DNA of 64,000 nucleotides from Pedobacter aquatilis (GCF_030409415.1 NZ_JAUFPW010000034.1:169895-233894); one strand, 5' to 3'; shown: positions 33,526 to 43,525, counted from the stretch's first letter. The notes: generated from the sequence alone by a model not told the origin. Numbers and translations are program-made.

Positions 33526-36500
33526 ATGAACAAAACTTTTACTCAACAGAAATCAGGATTTCATTGCATCTTCTTTGCAAGAAAAAGTAGTCCGGATGAT
33601 TTCAAAAAACAATCATTATCAACTTATTCAAACTTCTGGATAAAAACATTGCTTTTAATGTTATTGGCGTTGCCATTTTTTAATGAAATGCTTTATGCAC
33701 AGCAACCAGCACAAACCATAACAATTAAAGGTAAAGTACTTGATGAGGATGATAATCAACCACTTATTGGTATTACGATTAGCGATAACAATAAACGAGT
33801 ACTTGGCACTACCAACAATGACGGAAATTTCTCAATCATTGTTCAAAAAGGAACGGTGGTTTTGTTTAACATGTTAGGTTATACATCAGTCAGCAGAACT
33901 TTCAACAACAATGACAACAGTGTTCTCCTAAAACTAAAATCTTCATCGAGTCAATTAAATGAGGTAGTTGTTACCGCTTTAGGCATAAAGCGTGAGGAAA
34001 AAGCGCTAGGTTATTCAGTAACAAAGGTTGATAGCAGTGCGTTTACAAATGCAGTTGCCAGTAACTGGACAGATGCCTTATCTGGTAAAGTTGCAGGTTT
34101 AAACTTAGTGCGAAATAGTGGGCCGGCTGCCTCAAATAAAATTATTTTGCGTGGTGAAAATAACTTAACAGGAGATAACGAAGCACTAATTGTAATTGAT
34201 GGGGTAGTGGCAAGTAGTTCTGCCAGAAGAACGGCAGCCTCTTCGGGCGGCGTTTACGGTACTTCAGGAGATATTATGCCTCCAGATTTCGGTTCGGCAT
34301 TAAACGATTTAAATCCTGATGATATAGAAAGTGTAACCGTTTTAAAAGGACCTGGCGCTTCGGCCTTGTATGGTCAGCGTGGAGCAAATGGTGCAATTAT
34401 CATTACTACAAAATCTGGAAGCAAAAACAGTAAAAAACTTAATATTACATTTACATCAAACAGTACCTGGGAGCAAGTGAGCAGAGGTCCGGATGTTCAA
34501 AATCAGTTCGGCCAAGGACAATTTGGAGTTTCATACTTTTCTTACGGAACGACAGAAGACGGCGGCAGTACAAACGGAACAAGTGCAAGTTGGGGTGCGC
34601 CATTTGCTAATGGTGGAATGTTTTACCAATACGACCCGTTAACCAAAACCAGAGGTTTAACAAGAACGCCTTGGGTAGCTTATGAAAATCCGGTTGATGC
34701 TTTTTTCAAAACTGGTTTTGAATCTTCTAACTCTGTTAGTTTAGATGGAACGTATAAAAAGGTTGGTATGCGTTTCTCAGCAAGTCACGGAGATAATTCA
34801 TGGATTGTACCGAATACTGGTTTAGAACGTACATCGGCATCTTTTTCAGCAAATGCTGATGTTACTAAAAAGCTAAGTATCAATTTTAAAATTGCTTATA
34901 ATAACAGGCATAGTGATAATTTACCAGCTACAGGATATGGAAACCAATCTTTAATGTATTGGTTTATGTTTGCGCAACCGAATGTGAATACAGATTGGTA
35001 CAGAGATTACTGGGCAGTTGACAAAGTAGGTACGCAGTTTGTAAACATCACAACAACAAACCCTGAAAGTCCATATGCAATTTCGGAGCAATATTTAAAT
35101 AAACAACGTAGAAATGGTGCTCTAAGTAGTTTACAAGCTAATTATAAATTCACAGATGAATTGAGTTTATTGGTTCGCGGTTCGATAGATTATAACCACG
35201 ATATAAGAGAAACCCAACGCCCTTATGATGCTGCAGGAAACAAATTTGCACAGGGTTCTTATCGTGTTCAAGATATTAACTCTTATGAGATTAATGCCGA
35301 TTTCTTATTAAAATACGATAAGAAAATAACTGAATCTTTAAGGATGAATGCGAACGTTGGTGGAAGCCAGATGCGCAACGAATACAAAAAATCAGAACTT
35401 AGAGCTGATGGATTGGTTGTGCCGGGCGACTACAGCTTAACTAATAATGCAAGTCCGTTGGTTTCCGTTCCTGATACAGCACGTTACAGAATCAATAGTT
35501 TTTATGCTGCTATTTCCTTCAGCTATAAAAATTATTTATATCTGGATTTAACCGGTCGTCAGGATTGGAGCAGTACATTGGCTACGCCTTTCAGAACAGA
35601 TAATGTTGGCTTCTTCTACCCATCAGCAAGTGTATCATTTGTACCTTCGGATTTGTGGAAAATGCCAAGCCAAATCAACTTCTTCAAACTTAGGGCTTCG
35701 ATTTCGCAGGTTGGAAGCGGAGGAACAACACCTTATCGCACTGCGTACAACTATAATCTTGCTTCAAATGGTATTTATCCGGATAGTGCAATGGCAAACC
35801 CGACGATTTTACCAAATCCAAATTTAAAGCCACTTAAAACGACTACAATAGAGGTTGGTACAGAATTACGATTGTTTAAAAGCCGTTTAAATTTTGATTT
35901 TGCCGCTTATATGGGTGATACTAAAAATCAAATACTTAGCCGTATTGTGGATAGGGCAACAGGTTATAATGTTGCTGTATTTAACGTTGGAAAGGTTGAA
36001 AATAAAGGAATCGAACTTGCTGTAAACGGAACCCCAATACAAGCCGGTAAATTTAAATGGGAGCTTACCGGAACATTTACCGCTAATCGGAATAAAATTG
36101 TTGAGCTTGCAGATAGTTCTGTTGTATTGAGAACTGGTGCTTTGGGCGGCGGACAGATTGTTGCAAATGTTGGTGGCAGTATGGGCGATTTATATGGAAA
36201 TGGCTATTTACGCTCTCCAGATGGACAAATTGTTTACGATGCGACAACTGGAAATGCTAAAACAGGCGCTGGATTAATTTATCTTGGCAATACAATGCCA
36301 AAGTTCAGGTTTAGCTTTGGTTCTACACTTACTTATGGTAGTTTTAGCGTTAACGGTTTATTTGATGCTCAGTTAGGTGCTGTTGCACATTCACTTACTT
36401 TTTCAAGGATGGCAGCATTGGGTAAGTTAGGTCTTACTTTACCGGGTAGGTATAATGGCGTTGTTGGAGATGGTGTTATTCAAAATACAAACGGAACTTA

Positions 36501-36834
36501 CCGTCCGAATGATGTTGTTGCCACAAACTTAGAAAGTTTTTATACTTCTCTTTATGGTTCAGACCAAGCTGAGGGCAGCGTATTCAGAACCGATTATCTA
36601 AAATTCAGAGAAGCAAATATTACTTACGCTTTCAATCCTAATTTCTTAAAAAGGATAGGCTTTTCAAAAATGACGATTGGAGCTTATGGCCGTAACCTTT
36701 TCATTTGGTCGCCGTGGCCAGCATTCGACCCGGAGTTTGGAACGCTTTCAGGAACAGACATTGTTCAAGGTTTTGAAACAGGTCAGTTGCCATCTACAAG
36801 AACTTATGGTGTACGTTTAGTTGTTGGCTTATAA
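33526..36834 (+). CDS. SusC/RagA family TonB-linked outer-membrane transporter
   Basis: This 1102-residue outer-membrane channel moves nutrients with TonB energy. It has a long N-terminal leader of about 40 residues before a hydrophobic signal segment (41-58, ending YAQ), a carboxypeptidase-D-like regulatory domain (about 66-145), a plug with the SusC signature ALYGQRGANGAIIITTKSG (about 280-300) and a barrel to the C-terminus. No STN domain is present, so anti-sigma signalling is not expected. It is followed by its SusD partner after 10 bases and by a set of phosphoester hydrolases, which sets its likely substrate class. Confidence 0.95.
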   Translation: MNKTFTQQKSGFHCIFFARKSSPDDFKKQSLSTYSNFWIKTLLLMLLALPFFNEMLYAQQPAQTITIKGKVLDEDDNQPLIGITISDNNKRVLGTTNNDGNFSIIVQKGTVVLFNMLGYTSVSRTFNNNDNSVLLKLKSSSSQLNEVVVTALGIKREEKALGYSVTKVDSSAFTNAVASNWTDALSGKVAGLNLVRNSGPAASNKIILRGENNLTGDNEALIVIDGVVASSSARRTAASSGGVYGTSGDIMPPDFGSALNDLNPDDIESVTVLKGPGASALYGQRGANGAIIITTKSGSKNSKKLNITFTSNSTWEQVSRGPDVQNQFGQGQFGVSYFSYGTTEDGGSTNGTSASWGAPFANGGMFYQYDPLTKTRGLTRTPWVAYENPVDAFFKTGFESSNSVSLDGTYKKVGMRFSASHGDNSWIVPNTGLERTSASFSANADVTKKLSINFKIAYNNRHSDNLPATGYGNQSLMYWFMFAQPNVNTDWYRDYWAVDKVGTQFVNITTTNPESPYAISEQYLNKQRRNGALSSLQANYKFTDELSLLVRGSIDYNHDIRETQRPYDAAGNKFAQGSYRVQDINSYEINADFLLKYDKKITESLRMNANVGGSQMRNEYKKSELRADGLVVPGDYSLTNNASPLVSVPDTARYRINSFYAAISFSYKNYLYLDLTGRQDWSSTLATPFRTDNVGFFYPSASVSFVPSDLWKMPSQINFFKLRASISQVGSGGTTPYRTAYNYNLASNGIYPDSAMANPTILPNPNLKPLKTTTIEVGTELRLFKSRLNFDFAAYMGDTKNQILSRIVDRATGYNVAVFNVGKVENKGIELAVNGTPIQAGKFKWELTGTFTANRNKIVELADSSVVLRTGALGGGQIVANVGGSMGDLYGNGYLRSPDGQIVYDATTGNAKTGAGLIYLGNTMPKFRFSFGSTLTYGSFSVNGLFDAQLGAVAHSLTFSRMAALGKLGLTLPGRYNGVVGDGVIQNTNGTYRPNDVVATNLESFYTSLYGSDQAEGSVFRTDYLKFREANITYAFNPNFLKRIGFSKMTIGAYGRNLFIWSPWPAFDPEFGTLSGTDIVQGFETGQLPSTRTYGVRLVVGL

Positions 36835-36844
36835 TTGAAATATC

Positions 36845-38413
36845 ATGAAAACTATAAATAAAATAACCAATTATATATTGCTGGGCGTAATTAGTTTATC
36901 TACTTTCTCCTGCAAAAAAGATTTTAATGAAGTAAATACCGATCCAATTGGTAAATCTTCGGTTAAGGCAAGTCAATTATTGGCACCTTCATTAGTTAAT
37001 ATATTAAATGCAAATATGGTTCGCAACCGTAATTTCAACAATGAGTTGATGCAAGTTACGGTTGATATCAACGATGCCGAAGGAAGGGTTTTTAGGTACG
37101 ATGTTAGGCGTACTTGGGCGGATTACACTTGGAATAACTGGTATCCTGAGTTAACCAATTTGAGAGATATTTACACAATTGCTAATAAACCTGAATCTCT
37201 AAACGCTTCTTACAAAGGAATCTCTTTAATTGCACAAGCATGGGTTTTCCAATTGCTAACTGATGTTTATGGTGATGTTCCATATTCTCAGGCGAACCAA
37301 GGTAAAGAAGGTAATTATGAACCTGTATTTGATAAGCAAAAAGATATTTACCTCGATTTATTTACGAAACTTGAAGAAGCAAATAAATTATTGTCGGAGG
37401 GAACATCTATAGTTGCAAGTAGTGATCCAGTTTACCAAGGCGATGTTAGTAAATGGAGAAGGTTTGGTAATTCTCTTTATTTACGATTATTGCTTCGCAT
37501 CTCTGGCAAAGCCGATGTAAGTGCACAGGTAATTGCCAAAATCAAAGAAATTGCTGACACGAATAAGACTGTTTATCCAATAATGGAAAATAATACGCAT
37601 ACGGCTAAAATTCTTTGGAATGGAACAAATAGCAGTACAGCAGTTTATTCATCTCCATTTATGATTAATGTTAGAGCTGTAGATTTTAGAACGCCTGCAA
37701 TTACAGATTTCTTCATCGGTAATTTAGCCATTTGGAATGATCCACGTGTAAACGGCACTTATGGCGTGAATGGTGTGAGTCGTTTTGGAATAGCACCTGG
37801 CCCGGCCGGATTAATTGGTGTACCAAGTGGTTACGATTCAGGTACGTCAGTTCTTAAACAATCGTATTTTTATTCTGATGCTCAAAGTGCAGGTGTTACT
37901 TTACAAACTGCTGCAAATACTGGTATTATAATGAATTGCGCTGAAGTTGATTTTATATTAGCAGAAGCAGCCGCAAGAGGCTGGATAACCGGAACAGGAG
38001 AAAGCTATTATATGAAAGGTATTGCAGATGCCATCAATTATTGGGTACCTAGTTTATTCTCCTCGGCTAGCGACCCAGCATTGACAGCTTATGTAGTTGC
38101 TGCAGATATTCAATGGAACAACAGTTTACCATTAAATAATACTGTTAATAATTCGCCAAGCAAGCTGCAATCTATCCATCTTCAAAAATATTACGCATTA
38201 TTCTTAGTCGATTTTCAACAATGGATTGAGTATCGCCGAAGCGGACACCCATTTATCCCGAAAGGAACAGGTCTTGCAAACGGCGGCAGAATGCCTGCAA
38301 GGTTAAATTATCCATTAGTTACACAATCAACAAACCCAACAAGTTATAAAAATGCTGTTGCATCGCAAGGTGCTGATGACATCAATACACTTGTTTGGTG
38401 GCAAAAACCTTAA
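36845..38413 (+). CDS. SusD/RagB family outer-membrane lipoprotein (SusD-like group 2)
   Basis: This 522-residue surface lipoprotein has a signal with lipobox at Cys23 (LSTFSC) and the N-terminal DFNEVNTDPIG segment typical of SusD-like proteins of Pfam group SusD-like_2. Helical TPR-like regions include YKGISLIAQAWVFQLLTDVYGDVPYSQA (about 122-150). SusD proteins form a lid over the SusC channel and bind the substrate. The group-2 subtype is often found in SusC loci that do not target polysaccharides, which fits the neighbouring phosphodiesterases. Confidence 0.94.
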   Translation: MKTINKITNYILLGVISLSTFSCKKDFNEVNTDPIGKSSVKASQLLAPSLVNILNANMVRNRNFNNELMQVTVDINDAEGRVFRYDVRRTWADYTWNNWYPELTNLRDIYTIANKPESLNASYKGISLIAQAWVFQLLTDVYGDVPYSQANQGKEGNYEPVFDKQKDIYLDLFTKLEEANKLLSEGTSIVASSDPVYQGDVSKWRRFGNSLYLRLLLRISGKADVSAQVIAKIKEIADTNKTVYPIMENNTHTAKILWNGTNSSTAVYSSPFMINVRAVDFRTPAITDFFIGNLAIWNDPRVNGTYGVNGVSRFGIAPGPAGLIGVPSGYDSGTSVLKQSYFYSDAQSAGVTLQTAANTGIIMNCAEVDFILAEAAARGWITGTGESYYMKGIADAINYWVPSLFSSASDPALTAYVVAADIQWNNSLPLNNTVNNSPSKLQSIHLQKYYALFLVDFQQWIEYRRSGHPFIPKGTGLANGGRMPARLNYPLVTQSTNPTSYKNAVASQGADDINTLVWWQKP

Positions 38414-38429
38414 TCATATATAAAACAAT

Positions 38430-39935
38430 ATGAAGAAGATAATATTATTATTTAGTGCTTTGGTAATTATTTCTGGCACTTGGATGGGATGCAAACGTGA
38501 TACAGATTATATCAAAGTAACCGTAAGCCCATATATTTCAAATTTCGATTTGCGTAAGCTTTTTAAAGGGTCTGATTTACAGCTTAATGAGGATAACTTG
38601 GGCGGCGCAAATTTTATAAAAGGCATAGTCGTTTCAAATCAGGCTAGTGGAAATCTTCCAAGCGGGTTATTACTTGTGCAGAACAGTAGAATAGCTGGTA
38701 ACGGAATAGATTCTTTAAGAGGAATTGCATTTAACGTTGGCGCTGAAGCCAATAAATATATTCCAGGAGATTCTGTTCATGTAAGGGTTACAGGTTCTAC
38801 ATTAAAAAGAGTAAATGGTAATTTACAGATTGATGGTGTTGCAGCAGCTGGTATAGAGAAAAAAGCCAGCGGTAGAGCAATAATTGTCAGAGCTGTAAAT
38901 ACTGGTATGTTAACCTCAAGACCAAGTTTTTACGAAAGCACTTTAATTACGATTAGTAAAGGTAAAATGAATCCAGAACCTGCACAGGGTGATGTTTATA
39001 CAGGAAATAAAACAATTGGCGATGGTTTCGGAACGGCAATCATTCATACTGAAGCTACTGCAAGCTATTCAAAACAAGAATCTGTTCCATTTGCAGATTA
39101 TACAGGAATTGCTTTTTCAAGCGCAACAGGGATACAATTATGGCCAAGAACAACTGATGATATTTTTGCATTACCTGAGATTAAACCATCGGCATTAATT
39201 ATTACCGGTTATTTAACTGACCCTACAAGTACTGATGCAAATTATGAATACATACAATTTAAGGCCACAAGAGATATCAATTTTGCTTCAACACCATTTT
39301 CTGTTGTTGTTTGTAATAATGCAGGTATTTTAGCAGCTCCGGCAACTGGATGGGCTTTGGGCGGTATCAGAACTTATAAGTTCAATATCAATTCCGGAAC
39401 AATTAAAAAAGGTCAATTCTGCTACGTGGGTGGCAATAAAGTAATATGGGGAGCAGGTTCGACAGATATTAGTTCTGCAGCATGGATTGTAAGTAAACAA
39501 TACGCAACTGTTGATGGGGATGGTTTTGGAACTGCAACCACCAACTTACTCGCAAATAGTGGTAACGTAGCTGGTATTGCCGTTTTTGATGGGCTTAACG
39601 TAACAGGTACATCCATACCGTTAGATGTAATTATGTATGGAGGCAACGGTGCTGTTTATTCAGCCGGACCACCAGAAGTTGGATATAGAATTACAAACAC
39701 TGATAAATACAGCACCATACAAAACAAAAAGGTTGTTGCATTTTACGGTGGAGGTACCAATACAAATAAATTCGGCTTCCCAAGCACCAGTAACTTCACT
39801 ATGCTTGGTGGCGTTTACAATGCCACAACTGGTATTTGGAGTACAGGTAGAACGGCAACCAATGTTGTTTTAACTTCTACATCACCACTATCTACCATAG
39901 AACAGGCAGTTGGATTTACCACGATAACAAATTAA
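38430..39935 (+). CDS. DUF5689 domain outer-membrane lipoprotein
   Basis: This 501-residue lipoprotein has a lipobox at Cys21 (GTWMGC). DUF5689 covers about 45-260, starting at ISNFDLRKLFKGSDLQL with the pattern FIKGIVVSNQASGNLPSGLLLVQ that suggests an OB-like beta fold. The rest (about 265-495) is beta-rich and Gly/Thr-rich, like a binding module. DUF5689 genes commonly sit beside SusC/SusD pairs; the function is not established. Being third in the operon, it may be an extra surface-exposed substrate-binding lipoprotein. Confidence 0.85.
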   Translation: MKKIILLFSALVIISGTWMGCKRDTDYIKVTVSPYISNFDLRKLFKGSDLQLNEDNLGGANFIKGIVVSNQASGNLPSGLLLVQNSRIAGNGIDSLRGIAFNVGAEANKYIPGDSVHVRVTGSTLKRVNGNLQIDGVAAAGIEKKASGRAIIVRAVNTGMLTSRPSFYESTLITISKGKMNPEPAQGDVYTGNKTIGDGFGTAIIHTEATASYSKQESVPFADYTGIAFSSATGIQLWPRTTDDIFALPEIKPSALIITGYLTDPTSTDANYEYIQFKATRDINFASTPFSVVVCNNAGILAAPATGWALGGIRTYKFNINSGTIKKGQFCYVGGNKVIWGAGSTDISSAAWIVSKQYATVDGDGFGTATTNLLANSGNVAGIAVFDGLNVTGTSIPLDVIMYGGNGAVYSAGPPEVGYRITNTDKYSTIQNKKVVAFYGGGTNTNKFGFPSTSNFTMLGGVYNATTGIWSTGRTATNVVLTSTSPLSTIEQAVGFTTITN

Positions 39936-39944
39936 TAAAACACA

Positions 39945-39972
39945 AGCAAGCCATCCAATAGGGTGGCTTGCT
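39945..39972 (+). terminator. Intra-operon hairpin
   Basis: A 12-bp stem with one G:U pair (39945-39956 with 39961-39972) and a 4-base loop AATA lies between the DUF5689 and phosphoesterase genes. It lacks a downstream T-run, so it is more likely to stabilise or attenuate the upstream SusCD message than to end it. Confidence 0.55.
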
Positions 39973-39988
39973 CATTAAAAGAAACATA

Positions 39989-41401
39989 ATGAATAGAAGA
40001 TCCTTTATTCAAAAATCGGCATTATTAGGTACAACATTATTTGTAAGCCTTAAAGCATTTCCGTTTTCATCAACATCATTAGAAAATAAAATCTCGGGTA
40101 AAATAACCAGCAAAGGAAAAGGAATTGGCGGCGTTGTCGTTTCTGATGGTTTTAATGTTGTACAAAGCGATAAATCTGGTAAGTACACAATTGATATTAA
40201 TCCGCTTGCAAAATTTGTATGGATTAGTACACCATCCGGTTACGAATTTAAAACCGAAAGCCACATAGCTAAATATTACGAAAGTGCAGTTGGTAAAACG
40301 GATTTAAACTTCGAATTAATTCCATTAAAGCAAAACGATAACCAGCATAACTTTATCATCTGGGCAGATCCACAGGTTAAAAACAAGAAGGATGTAGCGC
40401 AAATGATGGAAACATCTGTGCCTGACACCATAAAAACAATCAAGTCAATGAATCCGAAAATACCGGTTCATGGCATTACGGTTGGTGATATTGTTTGGGA
40501 TAACCACGAACTTTTTGCCGACTACAATACTGCGGTAGCGAAAATGGGCATTCCGTTTTTTCAAGCTTTAGGTAATCATGACATGGATTACCGAATGGGC
40601 GGAGATGAGACATCGGATAAAACCTTCCAAGAGCATTATGGTCCCACATACTATTCGTTTAACAGGGGTAAGGCACACTATGTTGTTTTAGATGATGTTC
40701 GTTATTTGGGAACGGAACGTAATTATGATGGTTACATCAATCAACAGCAATTAGAATGGCTGGCTAAAGATTTAAAATATGTTGCAAAAGATGCCTTGCT
40801 TATTATCAATCTTCATATTCCGGTACATAACGCAGTAAAAAACAACATCGATTTTTATGCCGTTTTAAATGGTTTTACTAACGTTCACATCATGTCTGGC
40901 CATACGCATTACAATAAAAATGTAATTACAAACGGTATTTTTGAGCATAATCATGGTGCAGTTTGTGGTGCCTGGTGGACGGGACCAATTTGTGAAGATG
41001 GAACGCCACGAGGTTACGGTGTTTATGAGGTTGATGGAACAAATTTAAAGTGGTACTATCAACCAACAGGTTTAAGCAAAAAAGAGCAGGTTCATATTTA
41101 TGTTGATGATTTAACCAATCAAAAGCGCTTGATTGCAAACGTTTGGAATTGGGACCCTGAATGGAAAGTAGAATATTTTGTTGATGGAAAGGCAATGGGT
41201 ATGTTAGAACAGCAAAAAGGTTACGATCCCTTATCAGTAAGTTTATACAAGGGTGATAAATTACCTGCCGGAAGAACATTCCCGGAGCCAAGTAAAACCG
41301 AACATTTGTTTGTAGCACATTTCGAACCTTCAGTAAAAAATATCAACGTAGTTGCAACAGATCGTTTTGGAGAAAAATTTGAAGCCGAGTTTAAAGCTTA
41401 A
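39989..41401 (+). CDS. Exported calcineurin-like metallophosphoesterase
   Basis: This 470-residue phosphoesterase starts at the ATG at 39989; a TTG at 39968 would place the start inside the hairpin. The N-terminus MNRRSFIQKSALLG resembles a Tat signal. An N-terminal beta domain (about 35-115) precedes the calcineurin-like core with the metal motifs ADPQ (Asp near 124), VGDIVWDN, LGNHDMDY, NLHIPVHN and SGHTHYNKN. A C-terminal beta domain (about 335-470) completes the three-domain layout of this family. It would hydrolyse phosphomono- or diesters in the periplasm; the substrate is unknown. Confidence 0.88.
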   Translation: MNRRSFIQKSALLGTTLFVSLKAFPFSSTSLENKISGKITSKGKGIGGVVVSDGFNVVQSDKSGKYTIDINPLAKFVWISTPSGYEFKTESHIAKYYESAVGKTDLNFELIPLKQNDNQHNFIIWADPQVKNKKDVAQMMETSVPDTIKTIKSMNPKIPVHGITVGDIVWDNHELFADYNTAVAKMGIPFFQALGNHDMDYRMGGDETSDKTFQEHYGPTYYSFNRGKAHYVVLDDVRYLGTERNYDGYINQQQLEWLAKDLKYVAKDALLIINLHIPVHNAVKNNIDFYAVLNGFTNVHIMSGHTHYNKNVITNGIFEHNHGAVCGAWWTGPICEDGTPRGYGVYEVDGTNLKWYYQPTGLSKKEQVHIYVDDLTNQKRLIANVWNWDPEWKVEYFVDGKAMGMLEQQKGYDPLSVSLYKGDKLPAGRTFPEPSKTEHLFVAHFEPSVKNINVVATDRFGEKFEAEFKA

Positions 41402-41414
41402 CTTATTTCAAAAG

Positions 41415-42314
41415 ATGAAAATTTCAAAAAAAATTGTGGTTGCTATATTTGCAATCGCATCAGCAAATGCATCAGCACAAGTTGCTGAGTTTCCAAAGTT
41501 TAGTGCAGAAGCACATCGTGGTGGGAGAGGCTTATGGCCAGAAAATACAATTCTAGCCATGCAAAATGCCATGAAAATTGATGGTATAACTACTTTGGAA
41601 ATGGATACGCACATTACTAAAGACGGAAAAGTTGTAGTAACGCATGATGATTATCTAAGTCCGGGGTTTATGCGTACGCCAGATGGACAAGATATTCCTG
41701 TATCAGATTCCAAAAAATATCCGGTGTTTCAAATGAATTATAAGGATTTAAAAGCATTCGATTTAGGTTCAAAAGATTTATCGGGTTTTCCGAATCAGCA
41801 GAAAGTGAAATCTTACATCCCCTTATTATCAGATTTAATTGATGCCGTTCAAAAAGATATCAAAGCAAATAAAAAACAACAGTTTTTTTATAATATTGAA
41901 ACTAAATGTAGCCCTGCAGGAGATGGAGTTACTAACCCTGCACCTGAAGTTTTTGTTAAGCTTTTAATAGAGGTTGTCGAGAAAAAAGGCATAACGCCTT
42001 ATGTTGTTATTCAATCCTTTGATAAAAGAACAATTCAAATTATCCATGAAAAATACCCAAACGTAAGAACATCATTTTTGGTTGCCAATAAAAAAACTTA
42101 CGAGGAAAACATTGCAGATTTGGGTTATAAACCGTTTATTTTAAGTCCGGTTTGGCAAATGGTTAATGAGGATTTAATTAAAAAAGCTCACGCAGATAAT
42201 GTGAAAGTTATCCCTTGGACAGCAAATACGGTGGCAGATATGAAAGGTTTAAGAGCGCTTGGAGTTGATGGCATCATCTCTGATTATCCTGATTTATTAA
42301 TTCAATCAAAATAA
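41415..42314 (+). CDS. Glycerophosphodiester phosphodiesterase, periplasmic
   Basis: This 299-residue protein (start ATG at 41415, opening into the signal MKISKK to ASAQ) is a GDPD-family TIM barrel that splits glycerophosphodiesters to glycerol 3-phosphate and an alcohol. The catalytic motifs are AHRGGRGLWPENT (His acting as acid/base) and LEMDTHITKDGKVVVTHDD with Glu, Asp and the second His. The C-terminal part PWTANTVADMKGLRALGVDGIISDYPD is typical. The upstream frame overlaps the phosphoesterase gene, but that extension is not likely to be translated. Confidence 0.94.
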   Translation: MKISKKIVVAIFAIASANASAQVAEFPKFSAEAHRGGRGLWPENTILAMQNAMKIDGITTLEMDTHITKDGKVVVTHDDYLSPGFMRTPDGQDIPVSDSKKYPVFQMNYKDLKAFDLGSKDLSGFPNQQKVKSYIPLLSDLIDAVQKDIKANKKQQFFYNIETKCSPAGDGVTNPAPEVFVKLLIEVVEKKGITPYVVIQSFDKRTIQIIHEKYPNVRTSFLVANKKTYEENIADLGYKPFILSPVWQMVNEDLIKKAHADNVKVIPWTANTVADMKGLRALGVDGIISDYPDLLIQSK

Positions 42315-42317
42315 AAT

Positions 42318-43010
42318 ATGAAAACGATTTCCTATAAAATCTTAATCTCTTTAATACTTTTTAATGTTTTCATTTTAGGTGATTTATGTGCTCAAACCGT
42401 AACTTGGGACAGCACATACCGACCAGGAAAATATGTAGAATTGGTTTCAAAATTCAAAGCTGAACCAAAATCAAAGAAAGATTATATATTTTTAGGAAAT
42501 AGTATAACTGCAGGAACAGATTGGGCCAAGCTTTTAAATTTACCTCAAGCAAAAAACAGAGGTATTTCAGGTGATATAACTTTTGGGGTTTTAGATAGAC
42601 TTCAAGATATTATTGATGGTAAGCCAGCTAAAATATTTGTTCTCATTGGAATTAATGATGTTTCGAGAAACGTACCAGATAGTGTGATTTTAAGAAACTA
42701 CAAAACCATCGTTAAAAGAATTAGAACTGGGTCTAAAAAAACGAAAATATACTTTAATACGCTTCTGCCAGTAAATAGAACATTTGATAAGTTCAAAAAT
42801 CATTATGGCAAAGACGAACACATTCTTTGGTTAAATGCTGAGATAAAGAAGCTTGCAGCAAAAAATGTAACAGTAATAGACTTATATTCGCAATTTATAG
42901 ATAAAGATAATCACTTGAGAGCTGAACTTACTAAAGATGGACTTCATCTTATACCAGAAGGTTATAAAGTTTGGGCAGATTTTCTAAACTCAACAGATTA
43001 TTTAAAATAA
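42318..43010 (+). CDS. SGNH/GDSL hydrolase, exported
   Basis: This 230-residue esterase has a signal peptide (1-25, ending LCAQ) and the four SGNH blocks: FLGNSITAGTDW (Ser), NRGISGDIT (Gly), LIGINDVSRN (Asn) and DGLHLIPEGY (Asp and His). Such enzymes remove acyl or acetyl groups. It starts 3 bases after the GDPD gene and is the last gene of the SusCD run, ending at the terminator at 43026. In this setting it could deacylate a lipid before the diester is cut; that order is inference. Confidence 0.9.
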   Translation: MKTISYKILISLILFNVFILGDLCAQTVTWDSTYRPGKYVELVSKFKAEPKSKKDYIFLGNSITAGTDWAKLLNLPQAKNRGISGDITFGVLDRLQDIIDGKPAKIFVLIGINDVSRNVPDSVILRNYKTIVKRIRTGSKKTKIYFNTLLPVNRTFDKFKNHYGKDEHILWLNAEIKKLAAKNVTVIDLYSQFIDKDNHLRAELTKDGLHLIPEGYKVWADFLNSTDYLK

Positions 43011-43025
43011 CTTTTGCTACAAATA

Positions 43026-43062
43026 AAAAAAAAGCGTTTCGAATATCCGGAACGCTTTTTTT
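43026..43062. terminator. Bidirectional terminator at the end of the SusCD operon
   Basis: AAGCGTTTCG (43032-43041) pairs with CGGAACGCTT (43048-43057) with one G:U pair, flanked by an A-run and a T-run. It lies between the convergent SGNH and Spy-like genes. Confidence 0.85.
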
Positions 43063-43075
43063 ATTAAAATTTATT

Positions 43076-43525
43076 TTAGCCTTGAGCTGGTGGATTTGAA
43101 ACAACAGGAGCTTTATCTTTTCTACCTTTTCCTAATCCCTTTCTCATTTTTTCTCCTTTTTCTTTTGCTTCGGCTCTAAAAGCGTCCATTTTGGTTTTCT
43201 GGTCTGCTGTTAAAACATTATCCAATCGTGCTTTTGAAGCTTCCATATCTGCTTTTCTTGATTTCATTTTATCCTTCATTGCAGATTTATCTTCTTTTCT
43301 AAAAGCATCCATTTTTTTAGCTCTATCTAATTCAATAGCGTAAACCTTAGTTTTTTGGTCTGCTGTTAAATTAAGTTTTTTCTCCATTGCAGTAGTTGCA
43401 CGCTCAGCTCTTTGCTCAACGGTTAAATTTTGCATTGGTCTTCTTACTCTTTTTGTCGAATCTTGTGCGAAAACTGCAGTAACACTCATTACTGCAATTG
43501 CCATAGTTAAAATTATTTTTTTCAT
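43076..43525 (-). CDS. Spy/CpxP-like periplasmic protein (DUF4890 type)
   Basis: This 149-residue protein has a signal peptide (1-20, ending FAQ) followed by a highly charged all-helical region with two LTxxQ-type motifs (NLTVEQRAERAT, NLTADQKTKVY and VLTADQKTKMD). This resembles Spy/CpxP stress chaperones and the DUF4890 family. The tail is basic and ends in PPAQG. The role is inferred to be periplasmic protein protection or metal sensing. Confidence 0.8.
   Translation of the reverse strand: MKKIILTMAIAVMSVTAVFAQDSTKRVRRPMQNLTVEQRAERATTAMEKKLNLTADQKTKVYAIELDRAKKMDAFRKEDKSAMKDKMKSRKADMEASKARLDNVLTADQKTKMDAFRAEAKEKGEKMRKGLGKGRKDKAPVVSNPPAQG

Noticed and set aside
40926..41318. 130-residue minus-strand frame inside the phosphoesterase gene
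   Set aside because: It is antisense to a gene with all metal motifs intact, and its sequence has no family features.
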